A stretch of 64,000 nt of DNA. It comes from Tigriopus japonicus (lineage: Eukaryota > Arthropoda > Copepoda > Harpacticoida > Harpacticidae). The notes beneath the pieces are model-generated. The model did no database searches. It saw only the letters and a list, made by a program, of their open reading frames with translations, and was not told the origin of the DNA. Position 1 is the stretch's first letter. The number at the start of each line of letters is the position of its first letter. Below are positions 1-12,822 of this stretch, piece by piece. The stretch lies in assembly GCA_010645155.1 (NCBI GenBank), contig JAAGOF010000131.1, positions 117,854-181,853 of the forward strand. Direction: 5' to 3'. A program made the translations under genes and the position numbers.

Positions 1-603
1 AAATATTTCATTACGAATATTAAAAAGCTAAAACTTTCCGGCCTTTTTCAAGGCCACAATTCATCTGATCGCCATCTGCGGGTGGCGCCGGCTTCTTTCA
101 CCTTCTTATTTTCAGATTACCAACTTCACTAGTGTTTATGGATTGACTTTGAGCAAGTTTTATCATTTGAGCAACACCACCGGTTTTCTCATATGGTTTG
201 GATCGATTTGGAAGATTCAGACCAACGAGGGCGAGGGGTCATGGAGTCATTTAAGTGGGTATGGCTTAGACAACGATAAATAAGTATCAGAAAGACGAAA
301 GTCTCGTTTGTTATGAGTAAATCGCGCAAAATTACGTTCCAGAGACTTCCGACTCTGGGATTGTTCAAATTCCATGAACATCCTTGCTTTGAGAAGAGAT
401 GAAGAGCAAAAAGGCTGATGACTTGGTGCTGCTTCCATTTTGCGATCCCTCCTACTGATACCTGTCTTCAGTCAAGATGATATTCTTCAATTCTCATTGT
501 TTTTTTTCTCATTCTATCAAGATGATACGACGGTTAAATTTGATATTAACAGATCATCTCCTGTTTTTGTAAATTTTGTTTGCCCGACTGAATTCTCAAT
601 TTT
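1..603. other. intergenic, no feature seen
   Basis: No coding signal, RNA gene or repeat structure could be recognised in this stretch. Short open frames exist on both strands but lack recognisable domains and plausible splice context. Confidence 0.5.
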
Positions 604-986
604 TTGGTTTGTGCTTTAGACTTTAGATGGACGCATTTCCTATGCGAAACCAAGCCCTTCACCCCCGGGCTGGCAAGGTTGGTGTCCAACAGTGTTAGGA
701 ACCTGACCTTTCTGGAGGTGATGTCCGGACATTTGCTGTCCTTCCCGGTCAAGGACTTGACAACACCCTATTGTCCTTGGCCCGACATCCCTTCGGAATA
801 TTGGCGGTCACGCACCTTCGTCCGGCTTCCTGCCCAACTCCACCAAAAACGGGAACTGACGAAGAACCTGTTCAATCTGACCCACCCACGTACTGTAATA
901 ACCAAGATTTCCATCATCTACCACTACCCAACTGCATCTGTACTGTCTGTGCATCCCCCCTTCATTTCTTCCATGTGCACTGAAAC
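604..986 (+). other. GC-rich candidate exon, unrecognised
   Basis: About 380 bases are clearly more GC-rich than the surroundings, and all three plus frames are partly open. One frame is open from 604 to 1038. A second, from about base 712 to the TGA at 981-983, reads like natural protein (Pro/Asp/Glu-rich, ending in a Cys/His-containing tail) and follows a possible TTAG acceptor at 707-710. The frames do not join cleanly, and no homologue or domain is recognised. It could be a 3'-terminal exon of a gene starting to the left, a decayed gene, or chance. Confidence 0.2.
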
Positions 987-1249
987 GCATTCTAGTCAAC
1001 TCATCTGTGAAATCACAATTTTACTCATCTATTTATAGTTTTAACCATTGACATTGCCATTTAATCATGTATATGATTGTACATGCAAAATCAAATGCAT
1101 CTTTAGTGTTTATTAAGTTTTAACAAATGTTATTTTAAAATGTTACAGTAAAACACAGAAGAATGAAGAATTTCTATTTTATTTTGTAACATCAAATATC
1201 TATATAATTTGTTTGGGAATTTGAGTTTTCATGTACCCGGGACGTTTTT

Positions 1250-1560
1250 TCGCTTTTTTGGGCCAAAAAAGAACCGGTTAACCTCAAATTACTCGGCATT
1301 TGAGCAACATACTTTCAAGCAATTTCGATTCGAAAGGTAACTAAATCTGCTCTAAAAGTGAACTGACAAGTTTTTCAAAAAAATAACTTATTTAATAGGT
1401 TTTTAGTTATGTAACTTTTAATCTAGACCTGACTGTGAGAAACTCAGTAAATCAAAGTTGTTCCTTTTGGTTTCCTGAGCCTGAATCACATTTCATAGTG
1501 TTTGGGAATTTCCATAGGAACTTGATATGATTTTTTTCAGTACCGTGCCAAAATTTGGAC
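1250..1560 (+). repeat. dispersed repeat, copy 1
   Basis: This segment resembles 5735-5996 in order and spacing. It contains an ATTTCnnTTCAA-like block, a 'taggtttttag' block, a 'tctagacctgac' block, and finally 'agtgtttgggaatttc' followed by 'gattttttcagtacc'. The two copies are in the same orientation about 4.5 kb apart and diverged. No terminal repeats were delimited, so the element class is unknown. Confidence 0.5.
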
Positions 1561-2438
1561 TGGCCATAATCACAAAATAATCAAACAAACACACAGAAAA
1601 GGCTTTAACAAACTATCCACCATGACAGAGGGGCTAAAAATATCTAATAAAATATACGAATACTTATTATAAACATGATGCTATTTTCAGCTGACTTTGA
1701 ATTTTTGCGCAAGTTCTTCCAAAATGAAGGAAAAAGCACCGTTTTTTCGGTAATAGCTTCAAAAACGTTTACGAATTTACTATTTTCGTTTAATTTTTAG
1801 CACAAAATCTGATTTTTTGCTTCAAAATATTTGGCAGAGAACATGCTCCATTTTTCCATTTTTTTTAATTTTTATGTTGGATAGGCACCAAATTTTAGTG
1901 ATTGTACCTTGGAAATAAGTTTTGGTCATTTAAGCTTGTAACTTTTACGTGAGATGGACACCAATTGTACCGTGGAAATAAATTTTGGTCACCTAAGCTT
2001 TGCAAATTACTTTGACAATTCAAAAAAAAAAAGAACAAACCTTTTTGGGAAAATGTAGCTACTTCAAGACATAAACTAGAATTTTGGGGTTAAAAACTTT
2101 CACAAATCTTAGACAACCAAAAATATAAAAAATCACGACACACAAGGATGCTTGAGAAGAACCAATTTGAATACATCTATTTTTCTTCGATTTCTGCTTT
2201 CTATTTTAAACACTTTCATCAATGTCATTGAAAAATCTCATTCAATATTTTGAACTTTTCATGAAAATTTTAAACTTGTTACTTACTTATTAACTTGTGA
2301 AGCATCGGACACTAAACCTCTCGCGAGCTGAGTTCTGAAGGTTTCCTCCAACGAAAGCGGAGGGCTCGGCAACAATTCAGAACGACGACAGCAACGAGAA
2401 ATACCTCCCGGGACTTTGGGGTTCGTTACCGATTTGTA

Positions 2439-3579
2439 TGGACGGTATTTACAGCACGATTTCATGCCAGCAAGGTTGCGTGATTTTCCACAAACATTGC
2501 GTACGCTTCCGAAATTTACTTCGAAAGTATGTTTTCTAATTCTTCACTCGCAAATGAAGAAAGTCTGCAAATAATGGTTTTAAAGGTATAAATATGAAAA
2601 GTTATCGTGTTCTATGAAAGTTAAGTAAAGTAATTTTGCCGAAGTGCCTCAGTTATGCTGATGCTGTTGTATCTCTGTATTCTGAACTCTCTTTAATATA
2701 GTTCCAGTCTTGTTTTGATGAAACTAACGGACCTAAATGTACTGTACTGCTAAGACTGCTGCCCATCAATTCACGTGTGTCTTTAATTCTCCTCTGAGGG
2801 ACCAATGGGTCCAACCCTTACGGATTTAATTTAGCCCTTTCCGCCGCCTTGTGATCTCTTGTGATGGGTCAGCACCTCAACTAAATCCGTTTTCCTTGGA
2901 TTCTCCGATTTTACTCTTTTTGAGTTTGACTAAATTTGAAATGGAAGAACATGGTTTAAAGCAAGTGGTTTAAACAAACGTAGATCCCTCCATCAATAAT
3001 ACACCAAATATTGAAGTGGCACTGGTTGTTCTAGCAGTAGTTTCTCATTTACTTTCCTCTGAATTGCATATGGATGGTATTTACCGCTGGAGACAAGGCC
3101 AGCAAGGTGGCTGGCAAGGGTTCTACCTTGCTTTAAACCACTTCCTTTAAACCATTTTCTTCCTTTTCAAATTTTGTGGAACTCGAAAAAGTGTAAAATC
3201 GGAGAATTCAGGCCAAACGGATTTAGTTGAGATGCTGAACCGTCACAAGAGGTCACAAGACGGCAGAAAAGGCTGAAGTAAATTCGTAAGGGTTGGACCC
3301 GTTGGACCCTCAGAGGAGAATGAAAGACACGTAGTTCAGAAAACAGAGATACAACATCAGCATAACTGAGGCACTTCGGCAAAATTACTTTACTTAACTT
3401 TCATAGAACACGATAACATTTCATATTTATACCTTTAAAACCATTATTTGCAGACTTTCTTCATTTGCGAGTGAAGAATTAGAAAACATACTTTCGAAGT
3501 AAATTTTGGAAGCGTACGCAATGTTTGTGGAAAATCACGCAACCTTGCTGGCACGAAATCATGCTGTAGATACCGTCCA
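2439..3579. repeat. large foldback (inverted) repeat
   Basis: The left arm (2439-2975) is the reverse complement of the right arm (3131-3579), with few mismatches, around a spacer of roughly 155 bases. Outer ends pair as TGGACGGTAT (2439-2448) with ATACCGTCCA (3570-3579). Inner ends pair through the 'ggtttaaagcaagtggttta' region. The left arm carries about 85 extra bases (near 2691-2774) with no partner on the right. No transposase or clear target-site duplication was found. It may be a foldback transposon or an inverted segmental duplication. Confidence 0.85.
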
Positions 3580-3589
3580 TATACCGATT

Positions 3590-6500
3590 TGTCTCTATCT
3601 AACACAGAATTCGAAAAATGGCTTTTGCCGGTAGCCGAGGCATCCAGGTGTTTAGTGATCCTTGTCCTTGTCTAAATGAAGAAGTCGGACGATTGAATTT
3701 CTTTGGATGACGCAACAAAATATTTTGATACTAAAAATTCACTACATGTATCATTGAACCACTTTCCTCTCGGCTATTAAAGAATTTCGAGGGAAAAGTT
3801 AGAAAGAGTTGCGTTAGAAAAGCTATTTGGTTTGTCTCTTTTTAATTTTGTGACTTCACTATCCATTTTGAGCATCGTGTACAAGTGTCTTATGTTATCA
3901 TTCCTGGGATAAGTATAAACTATCTTGTACAGGTTCTTACTCAGTTAGGTGAACCTTAAATCTCTGATAATACTATTAGTTGGTTATAATCAGTTAGGTT
4001 GGGTTGGTTTAAATTGGATCAGGTTAAACACATTCACAATCACGCAACCTGGAATTTTTCGCTAGAATAATAACAATAAGTCATAATTTAATAGAAGAAA
4101 AAAAAAGAAAATAAATACTAAAAATACAAATTTCATAGAGAAATCTTAACCATCTAAAGCTAGAAGTTTTCCAACTTGGTGCTCAAAAAAAAATCTTCTC
4201 TTCCTTACTTGCAATGTTTCTTCATCCAATCAGGGAATTGCTCATGAAGAGTGAATAGATGTGATTCATAAAGAAAACCTCTACTGAAAAACAATATCAG
4301 CTTAGCATCGCAAAAGAAAAAAAGGAAGGAAATTTGAAAAAAATGGTGTTAAATGTCAAAGCAAGAAAATATTAATGTTCTTTAAGAATTTGGGGAAAAC
4401 AAGAAATTTTGAAAGTCCAAAAATGCAAATAAAAGGGAAAAAATGTCAGAAAAATGCACCAAATTTCGATTATTACTACGATCAGTAGTTATAACCGAAT
4501 CATCGCTAAATTGCTAATTTAGCCATGTAATGGCGTACAAGGTTCAGTGTATAAAGGATTGTATATGATTGAAGAGGATGGTGTATGGAATGGCCATATC
4601 AAGACGCAAAATCCAAAATTTAGAGTATGTTGGTTTACTATCTTTACAATCCACTGCATACATGAATATATATATTTTTTTTAAATGAATGAAAAACATC
4701 AGAAGAGCTCACGTTTGTGTCATCAAAATGATACATGATTTATTTTGACGCCTGAACGAGTGCAAGGATGAATTAGTTATCACTTCCAAACTATTGTACA
4801 AGTGACGAACATACAATGGTAAATCTGTCGAATAATATTTTTGCTATAACAACCTCACATTGTAATTTCATGATCAGTCCCAAACTGTATTTTTGAAGTC
4901 CATTCTGGGTACAGTGATTCATGAAAAGGTAAACTTTCATGGAAAAACTCTCATTCACTCATGGAAATAAATAAATAACTTGCATTGATTTCTTCAGAAG
5001 ACGCTGATTGTGCGCCAAATTCCAAAGGATTTTTGTTTGGCTGTTGCAAAAGCCACTCAGTTACCAGGACGCTAGTTTTATGAAGTATGATTTCCGGGAG
5101 AAACTTATCAATACCATTCATTCATTCTCCTGAAGAGGTACGATACTGTCATAGCAGGTCAAATTAATAGGTGATATCAACTAAAAAAATACTCTTAAGA
5201 TAAATTTTTGAAAAGCTATGTTCCAATGGGAGGAGACGAGTGAGAAAAAGGTTGCAGATTTTGTGCCCCGGAGTCTTGCGCCGCCCATTTGTGGTGCGTC
5301 TGTTGTTTTCTTATCTGCGCTCGATCAAAAATTTCGAACGGCCAGTTGCTCCGCGACGAACGATCGAGAACGAGATATAATCGTAGAATTTTAGTGAAGC
5401 AATGAGGCACCAGAGGCCACGACCGAACTCCGGGGTAAACAATCAGCACAGCTGATGTTTACTTAGCTTCTCTCATTGTCTTAACTACACTAAGTTCAAC
5501 ATTCATTTAAAATTTTAAGTAATCCACTGAACAGCTCTTTATGAAAGATTAATATTTCCCGAAGAACCATTCTCATATTGGCCAAAAGGTGACTTAAAAT
5601 CTTATAGAATTCCCTAATATTATATTTAGAAAGTACCAACATGTCCCTTTTATAATTCAAAAGCCACTTTTCAAAAGTATGAATTTTAGGCACTTAGGAA
5701 ATTATATACCCAGAGCATTATTTCACTTTTTGTGATCAAAAATGGGCCAGTTATACTTCAATAACTCGCCGGCCAATCAATATTTTTCACTTAATTTCAG
5801 TTCAAATGGTATCTAAGTTAGCTCCAATATTTATTGACTAAGTTTTCATAAAAGTATTAATTTGATAGATTTTTAGGTGTACCACTTCTATTCTAGACCT
5901 GACATATATAAAAATAGTTGACCAACCTCGGTCAGAAACAGATCTCATAGTGTTTGGGAATTTCATTACAAGTGGGTTATGATTTTTTCAGTACCATGAA
6001 GGATAGGTTGGTTGTATCTGTTAGACTGTGAACGTTTTTGTTTTTCAATGAATCTAGTCTAGGTTGAATATAATCTAGGTTCGTTATCAATCAGGAATTA
6101 AATTTCCAAATTTGTAAAAAAGAAGTCTCTTTTGAAACAGGAATTCATAAGAGATTCATTTCCAATAACTTAGAAATCCAGCATTTTTTACTTCTTTCTA
6201 TTTGAGCAAATTGCAATAGATGTAAGTACGTTTATTTTTCTTGAATTTTGAAAGATTAATTTGTTAATCTTCTCTCCTTCTCGGTAAATGCTGTTGAGCC
6301 TTATCAAAGACAAAAGCCAAATACATTTGATATCTTCCGCTTCAAATGCTTCCAAGGCGTAATTTTGATCAATCATACAGAGCTTGAGATGAAATTTCCC
6401 AGTCTTCGTATTGTCCCAAAAAGTTTACTATCCTATCTCCAGGCCTTTTCTTTTAAAAGGGGTGCATGCATGTGTTTTTACATGCTTCTCAAGTTTTGAT

Positions 6501-8140
6501 TGTGACTCGAGAAGGAAAGCTTGAGAGAGCCCATTTACGTTGTTCGTTCCCGGAGCGGAGAAAAAAATACACATACTGGGGCTCCCAGAAAACACTGCTC
6601 AAAAAGAGATGACAAATATTTTGAATAAAATGACTTGCCAACTACAAGGTTGAAGAGTGGCTCATATGATTTCAGGAGGAAAAAGTAAGACATGACTGCG
6701 TCGTAAACACATTCTTTCCTTAGAATACAAAAAACGTAGAACCAAGTTACTTAAATACATGTGTTTTGCTTCTTTTCACTTTATTTCTTTGTGGGCTTTT
6801 TAGTTATCATGTCTCCCAAAAATGTAACTACGTAAATGTACCAAACAAGGTCGATTTTCTCGTTTACCTCACGAAGACAATTTCCCTTATAGTTACCGAT
6901 GTTCCACGACTGAAAAAATGAATAGTGGGAAGCAGGCTTTGCACTCATTTTACGTCAAATATTTTCTTGTAATTAATAAAACCAGAAAAGTGACACAGAT
7001 TGATTTGAAAGTCTAGGGACAAAGTAAAGAAAGTGAAGAAAGTCGTTTCAACGAGCTGATGCAGAAATTACGGCGCAGGAGTTTCCATTTGGATTTTATC
7101 CAGATATGTAAATCAACAAGGCCCCAAGAAGAATTCACTCATTAATTAACAAAAAATAATAAAATTTTGTATTCTTTTCTTTCGCTACAATCCTGGACTT
7201 GAAATTTCTGCGACTAAAAGTTCAAATGATTGATGCCATTTTCGTTTCAATCTTATTTAACAAGCAAAGTCCAATGGATGTATTCTCCAAACTCTAAAGT
7301 ATAGCCTGCTTCTAACGTTCTTTTTGTAATACAACTCTGAAATCCTTGAACGTGCAAGGGTGTATTTAGTTAATCGACTTTGTTTGCATTGGTCTCACAC
7401 ATAATACGAGTATAAATTACTCAGTTTTTTTTATACTCGTTTTCCTTCTCTTAATTACCCATTCCCAAAATAGTTATGAATTTCCTTACTGCATCAATAG
7501 CTCATGAGAACTGAATGAACATCACTAATCTAGAGTACACTTCTTGGTGCACCTACACAATAGCAAGGGGTTAAAGGCCCTTGAGGAGTTACACAATCAA
7601 GGTTAATACGTCGTTCATTGTTGACTCGACGCGTCCAGCCCAAGCTCATAAAATATTTAGGTTTCTGGACCCAAAAGTGAGCGACTCGAATTATTCTCCT
7701 CCACGTTCAACCAGATACCACGATAGTGGGTCAGCAACGTGGTTCCAAAGTTGAACCATACAGTATTGTAGTACAAAGGGGACAACAGAGGGGACATGAA
7801 GGCTCAGATCTCCCTAAAGGAATGAATGACTCAGAGAATCGCACTACTTTGTCAGAAGAAGTGTTGGCCTCATCTTGAGATTTAGGTCATGAACGGACAG
7901 AGTTCTCACACAGACCAAGCCCTAGACTATTCAATTCTACCTAAGCAGGCAGACCACGGTGACAGTGGTTTAATCTGTGAACTCTAGATGACTCAGACTG
8001 TATTTTATGGATTAAGTCTGAGAATCAAGTTTCAAAAAGGATATGCGTGTTACAAACAAGGTAGCACACTCTATGATGTTCCTGGTAAAACGCTCAATTT
8101 TTACTTTTTGTCAGGTTATCTCTTGTAGAGGGCGTTTTGG
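3590..8140. other. intergenic, mostly featureless
   Basis: No gene is supported. The second copy of the 1250-1560 repeat lies at 5735-5996. A GC-richer patch at about 5220-5460 has open frames but no recognisable protein. The rest is AT-rich sequence with short chance frames. Confidence 0.5.
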
Positions 8141-8159
8141 TGACGTCAGAATGACGTCA
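8141..8159. promoter_or_regulatory. two tandem perfect CRE palindromes
   Basis: TGACGTCA occurs at 8141-8148 and again at 8152-8159, 11 bases start to start, which is about one helical turn. This octamer is the consensus site for CREB/ATF-type bZIP proteins. The pair sits directly before a tRNA-derived SINE, and no protein gene follows closely, so regulatory use is only a possibility. Confidence 0.3.
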
Positions 8160-8162
8160 GTA

Positions 8163-8242
8163 GGGGAGATGGTTGTAGCGCAGTTGACTAACGCGCGACC
8201 GAGCTGTGCTCGGGTTCATGGGTTCGATCCCAGGTCTCCCCC
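8163..8242 (+). repeat. tRNA-derived SINE head
   Basis: A tRNA-like fold is recognisable. GGGGAGA (8163-8169) can pair with TCTCCCC (8235-8241). An A-box-like TAGCGCAGTTGAC lies at about 8174, and a perfect B box GGTTCGATCCC at 8221-8231. The T-stem pairs poorly beyond two or three base pairs, so this is a SINE-type derivative, not a functional tRNA. A related minus-strand copy lies near 13372-13445. The internal pol III promoter boxes look intact. Confidence 0.65.
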
Positions 8243-9850
8243 CCACCCCACCCCTCTGTCTAGTGGATATCACGCCTCGAACGGCGCCTCCTGAACCCAG
8301 AATGGGCCCCCCTCGACTCCAATACATATATAGTTATCTATATAAAAAAATTGTACATATAATATATATCCAATGAGAAGATGATTCTCGCAATAAACAT
8401 TATCATTATCAGAATTGATACATCTGTATTTTAAGTAATCTGTGGTTCTCATGAGGGAAGCCATTCTCCTCCATCTGATGAAACTAATTTGAAACTGAAT
8501 GGGTTTAGGAGGAAAAAGGACGTCAAATGATTCATATGCAGATTTAATGCTTCTGAAATTGGACCAACAAAAAAGAACTCTATTAAGGACCGTGAGTGGA
8601 TTTTTTTGTTGTTGGTGCGAGCGGAGGCTGGGAAATTTCGTAAAATATTCGTTGGTCCAATTCGTGAACACTCGATCGATCGAAGAACAATATTAGTCGT
8701 GCGATTTGATTTGATTAATGCTAATTGTTTTTGTTTAAGTATGCAGGCCCAGGAACCACTGTACTTCAGGAGGGATTTCAAAAATACACCTTGGGTCCGA
8801 TCATTATACTAAAATGTGAGGTTTTTGCCATTAAAAAAATTGTTCCGTTTAATTTTCATTGCGCTGATTAAACCCTTAGAACATTTATTAATCACTAGAT
8901 AGCGTGCAAGCTTTAGTTAGGCTGATTGCAGCAAGCGGGGGGGAATGCATTGAATTTATGAGGAAAATGTCGGCCTCACAACTGTTGAGCGGACAGTTAG
9001 TGTGACCAAACATGCGAATCAAGACCAACTTTTTAAAACTCGTTCTTGAATCAACCAGTTATTTTTTGTCCATTTATGTATTGGATTAGCCTACTTAAAA
9101 CAAAAGCTTAAATTTGTGTTCTTCCTACCAGTGACTCATTCAATGCATTGTTAGAAACTTCCTAGTTGTAGTATTCAAACACAAGGCATGGTCACCTAGT
9201 GACGTCTTTGGTGCTTTCAAGAAAGTGATCATTATCAATAACAAAAAATTACCCAAAAACAAACTCAATTCCACATTTGATTCATGAATTGCATGGTTGA
9301 CATTTGCCTAGTCACACATTTCAAATGTTCCCGCACTTCTGTCCGCTCAGCAGTTGGCGACCGGAGACACATTTTTAGGCTTGCACTCCCTCTAGTATTA
9401 ATAGATCTCAATGATTGAACCCCAAAGTGTATATTGAAAATAATTCTGGCTTGAACCATCCTTGGTAGGCCCCAAAGTGGAAATTTTTTTGAAATTGTCT
9501 AGCGTTCAAGGTGGAAACCTCTGGTATTTTAAGAGCACTTCGAGTTCATTTTTACGAGATTGGAGAATATTTTCCGAAATAAAAGGCAAACTAGTGTGAT
9601 GAATGATACAATAAATGCAAGGTGTATGAGGAACATACATTGTGCGTGTCTATCAGTCTTTTGAGATATTTGAGACTTAATTCAGCAACAAATTTCAATT
9701 CGTATTTTATATTTTTAACAATTATTTTGAATTTACATGTTTTTTTTGGACTCATGTCTTTATTTGTTGATCTTCTATCAAACACTGATATGACTTAAAA
9801 GTTGCATTAGGCTTACTCTTTCTTTTTGAAAGTAAGATGAGAACTAAGAG

Positions 9851-10189
9851 TAGTGATGGACCGAAAGCGCTCTCGGCCGAAATTACGGCCGAAATTTCGG
9901 TTTCGGTTTCGGTTATGCCTACCAAAACCGAAAGCAGACAGGCACTATAAAGGACGGAGTTTGACAACAAAATTGATAAATATTTCGTCCAAAACCCTCT
10001 GAAATTCAAATTTCCCGATTCTTCAAAATTTGCCAATACCCAACATCGAACACATGAGCAATTTAATTTTTAAGGTGGATTTTGCATTATATAATTTTGT
10101 AGTCAGCTGGTTTTGGTTTCGGTTTCGGTTAAGCCCTCTTTCGGCCAAAATTTTCGGTTTCGGTTATGAGCCCTTTCGGTCCGTCACTA
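9851..10189. mobile_element. hAT-type MITE, 'accgaaag' family
   Basis: The 339-bp element starts TAGTGATGGACCGAAAG and ends with the matching inverted CTTTCGGTCCGTCACTA. It is flanked by ACTAAGAG (9843-9850) and ACTAAGAC (10190-10197), a 7-of-8 match to an 8-bp target duplication. The interior is rich in the short word TTTCGG on both strands and has no transposase. Related copies are at about 26145 and 50634. Confidence 0.8.
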
Positions 10190-10197
10190 ACTAAGAC

Positions 10198-12159
10198 ACA
10201 AAATAGTATGTTTAAAAGCATTCTTAATGCTAGAAAAACAGGCATGATGAAAAGGTGGTCGATGAAGAAATCTCAAGTTGAATGATGAAGAGAAATTAGC
10301 ATATTGGGCAGCTTGAATATTAAGATGACTTTCATCACAATTTGAAGCCGTTGTTTCCTTATGAGCAATAAAACATGTACAATAAAATCAAAGCAAAGCT
10401 GAAATCGTTTGTTCAAGGATGTCAAGAATGATCGAGACATTCTATAAAAGTGAAATTGGTTTCAACGTCGTCTGAGAAACAAGACAAGTTTGTTGCTCAG
10501 AGCGTTGAACAAGAATGAAATCCCGACGAAAATGAGCCTTTGCCAACGTCAGGAACAGAATGAGTTGACACATTCTAATTTCCGAGGAACACTAACTCCA
10601 TTAAAAGATCTGAGTTTTCGGCTTACTACATTGTGAATCTGATTCAATTGACACCGACAAGTTTCTTTCAACAACACAAAAACAAGTGAAGCTTTTTGGT
10701 TCCTTGAGCCATAATCGATCCATTAGTACCTTTGAAGCTTTAGAGAACACAGCATTTTGCGGAAAAAGATCCAGAGCCATTTCTGCTGCTTCATAATTGG
10801 ATGGACGTGGTCGGGAGAAACTTTGTCTTTTTATTTCCCCCTTCAGGGAAGTTTCGAACTCTAAAGCTGCATATGACATGCTGATTATAAAGCATGAGGA
10901 AGGTATTTCTAACCAGAGTCAGCAAGAAAAAGCAGATTAATGTCAAAAAACTGCCACTCGTGTATACAGCATCTCAAAAGGGAGTTGTTCCCTTATGGAA
11001 CATCAATGAAGCTCGGCCAAGTGTATGTAGTATGTAAGTAAGTCGAGAGTCTTGTTAGGCTGTAAGGGTCTTTCCAACAGGATGCGTCGAATACAGGAAG
11101 GAAATTGTCCTTCTCAAATTTTCGAAGGCCAACGAACGTGTCTTGTCCGGAATTTCGGATTAGGCTTTGGATCAGTTTTGGTTCAAGAGAACTCGAGGAG
11201 GCCTTATTGGAAAATCTGTCTGATAACATGAAATGTCTGGTTGGAGTACTTCAATGATGGAACCAAAATTAACGAACCCGTATGAATGATCGCAAGGACT
11301 CGACCTTGTTAGAGTTTATGGGAAGATCTTTCAAGTTGAGGCAGAAAAAAAGGAACCAAAAAGCGGAACGTCGAGCAGATCCTCGTAAAAACTTCAGGCA
11401 ACCAATCAATTATTCGCAGTGATACAGTTGGGTTTTCGCAAACCGTTTTGCCGCAAAATGAAGACCAATTGAGAGCATGCCTTAAATGGATCAAGATTAC
11501 AAAGGTTTGTAAAATGTTTCCACTCAGTTTGTTTCTCAATATGAAAACGTTTTTGCCACTCGTACGAAATTGCATACTTTGCACACGGATGACCTATCTT
11601 GTAAAGGCCAAAACGGCCTTGAACTGACAAGGCTAAATTTAGAGGTTATGTGGGGGTAGAAAGAGAGTATTTTTAGGGTGGGGAAATATTTCGATCGGGT
11701 TCAAACACCTCAAAAGCAAGTGTGGCTTTCAAAATGAAACAAGGAAACAACAAAACAAGGCTTTCAACCACCTAATGCAAAATCAATTTCTAAAATGGGT
11801 GGCAATTATTAAGCCTTTAAAGTGGCCTTTAAAGAAAACTGGCTCTTGCTAAGGCTCTCTAAATTCCTCCAAGTTATTTTGGATCCCAATTAGGCTATTT
11901 ATTTACTCCTAGTTTGACCAAAGACCAGACCTAGTTGGTGCTTTTTCCCTCAATGGGCTGGAATTGTCCTCGACCATACAAAGTATAGAACTTGAAAATT
12001 TAACAAGATTGACCAGTTCAGTCCAGAACTCAGATTTGCTTGTCTTATTAAAACAAACAAGCCGTTAAGTAAGCGAAACGTCTTAGATTATCAGCCCTGA
12101 AAACAAATTATCATTTGTATACAACATAGATTATGCCTGAACAAACACCCTCCTTCAAG
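10198..12159. other. intergenic, upstream of lysozyme gene
   Basis: No gene, RNA or repeat is supported here. Several 70-90 codon frames occur on the minus strand (10601-11630) but overlap one another in different frames and show no domain, so they are treated as chance. Confidence 0.5.
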
Positions 12160-12167
12160 TATAAAAG
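12160..12167 (+). promoter_or_regulatory. TATA box of lysozyme gene
   Basis: TATAAAAG lies 42 bases before the lysozyme start codon. Transcription would begin about 30 bases downstream, near 12190, leaving a very short 5' leader. The same octamer precedes one carbonic anhydrase gene in this window. Confidence 0.75.
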
Positions 12168-12201
12168 CCAAGTCAATCCTCAGAAAAAGTCATCAGCAAA
12201 G

Positions 12202-12755
12202 ATGAAGTCGTTTTTCGCTCTCGCCGTTCTCGCCGTTGTGGGCTCTGCCCAAGGTACGAAACTCCCCACCCATTTTCCCTCTCTGTCCGTCTCTCACAAG
12301 GTTTTCAATTTCCAGCCAAGGTCTACAGCAAGTGTGAACTTGCCCAAGAGATGGTCAACAAGCATGGTTTCTCTCGATCCTCCATCGGTGATTGGATCTG
12401 CTTGGTGAACTACGAGTCCTCCTTCAACACCCGTGCCACCAACGACAACACCAATGGAAGCCGAGACTACGGACTCTTTGAGGTAAGGCAAAATCATCTG
12501 AGTCCATTGAATAGTTGACGATGTTGACTCTATTGTCCCTATCGCCAGATCAACGACAACTACTGGTGTGACTCCAATGTTGGTGCTGGAAACGACTGCA
12601 ACGCCAAGTGCTCCAGCTTCATTGACGACAGCATTGCCGACGATTGCGCTTGTGCCAAAAAGATCTATGCCCGTCATGGATTCGAGGCCTGGTACGGATG
12701 GAAGAACCATTGCAAGGGACACAACAACGACGATTGGGTGGCTGGATGTTTTTAA
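12202..12755 (+). CDS. c-type lysozyme, secreted
   Basis: Three exons: 12202-12253, 12316-12482 and 12549-12755, with GT-AG introns of 62 and 66 bases, encoding 141 residues. This is glycoside hydrolase family 22, which hydrolyses the beta-1,4 bond of bacterial peptidoglycan. Residues 1-16/18 form a signal peptide (MKSFFALAVLAVVGSA), giving a mature protein starting KVYSKCEL. Catalytic residues are visible: Glu in VNYESSFNT (hen Glu35) and Asp in GSRDYGLFEIN (hen Asp52). The eight family cysteines are present, plus a ninth in DDCACAKK. The C-terminal RHGFEAWYGWKNHC region is typical of arthropod c-type lysozymes. The first intron is phase 1 just after the signal peptide. The start follows a TATA box by 42 bases, and a polyadenylation signal follows the stop. 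Expected role: extracellular defence or digestion. Confidence 0.95.
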
Positions 12756-12816
12756 GCAATGGGCATAATGTTGTGTGTGTGCCGTCTGGACAATACATAT
12801 CAATGTTACTGCATGC

Positions 12817-12822
12817 ATTAAA
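12817..12822 (+). terminator. polyadenylation signal of lysozyme
   Basis: ATTAAA lies 62 bases after the lysozyme stop codon. It is a common variant poly(A) signal at a normal distance. Confidence 0.5.

Noticed and set aside
8163..8242. Genuine tRNA gene
   Set aside because: T-stem pairing is poor and related degenerate copies exist, so it is read as a SINE head.
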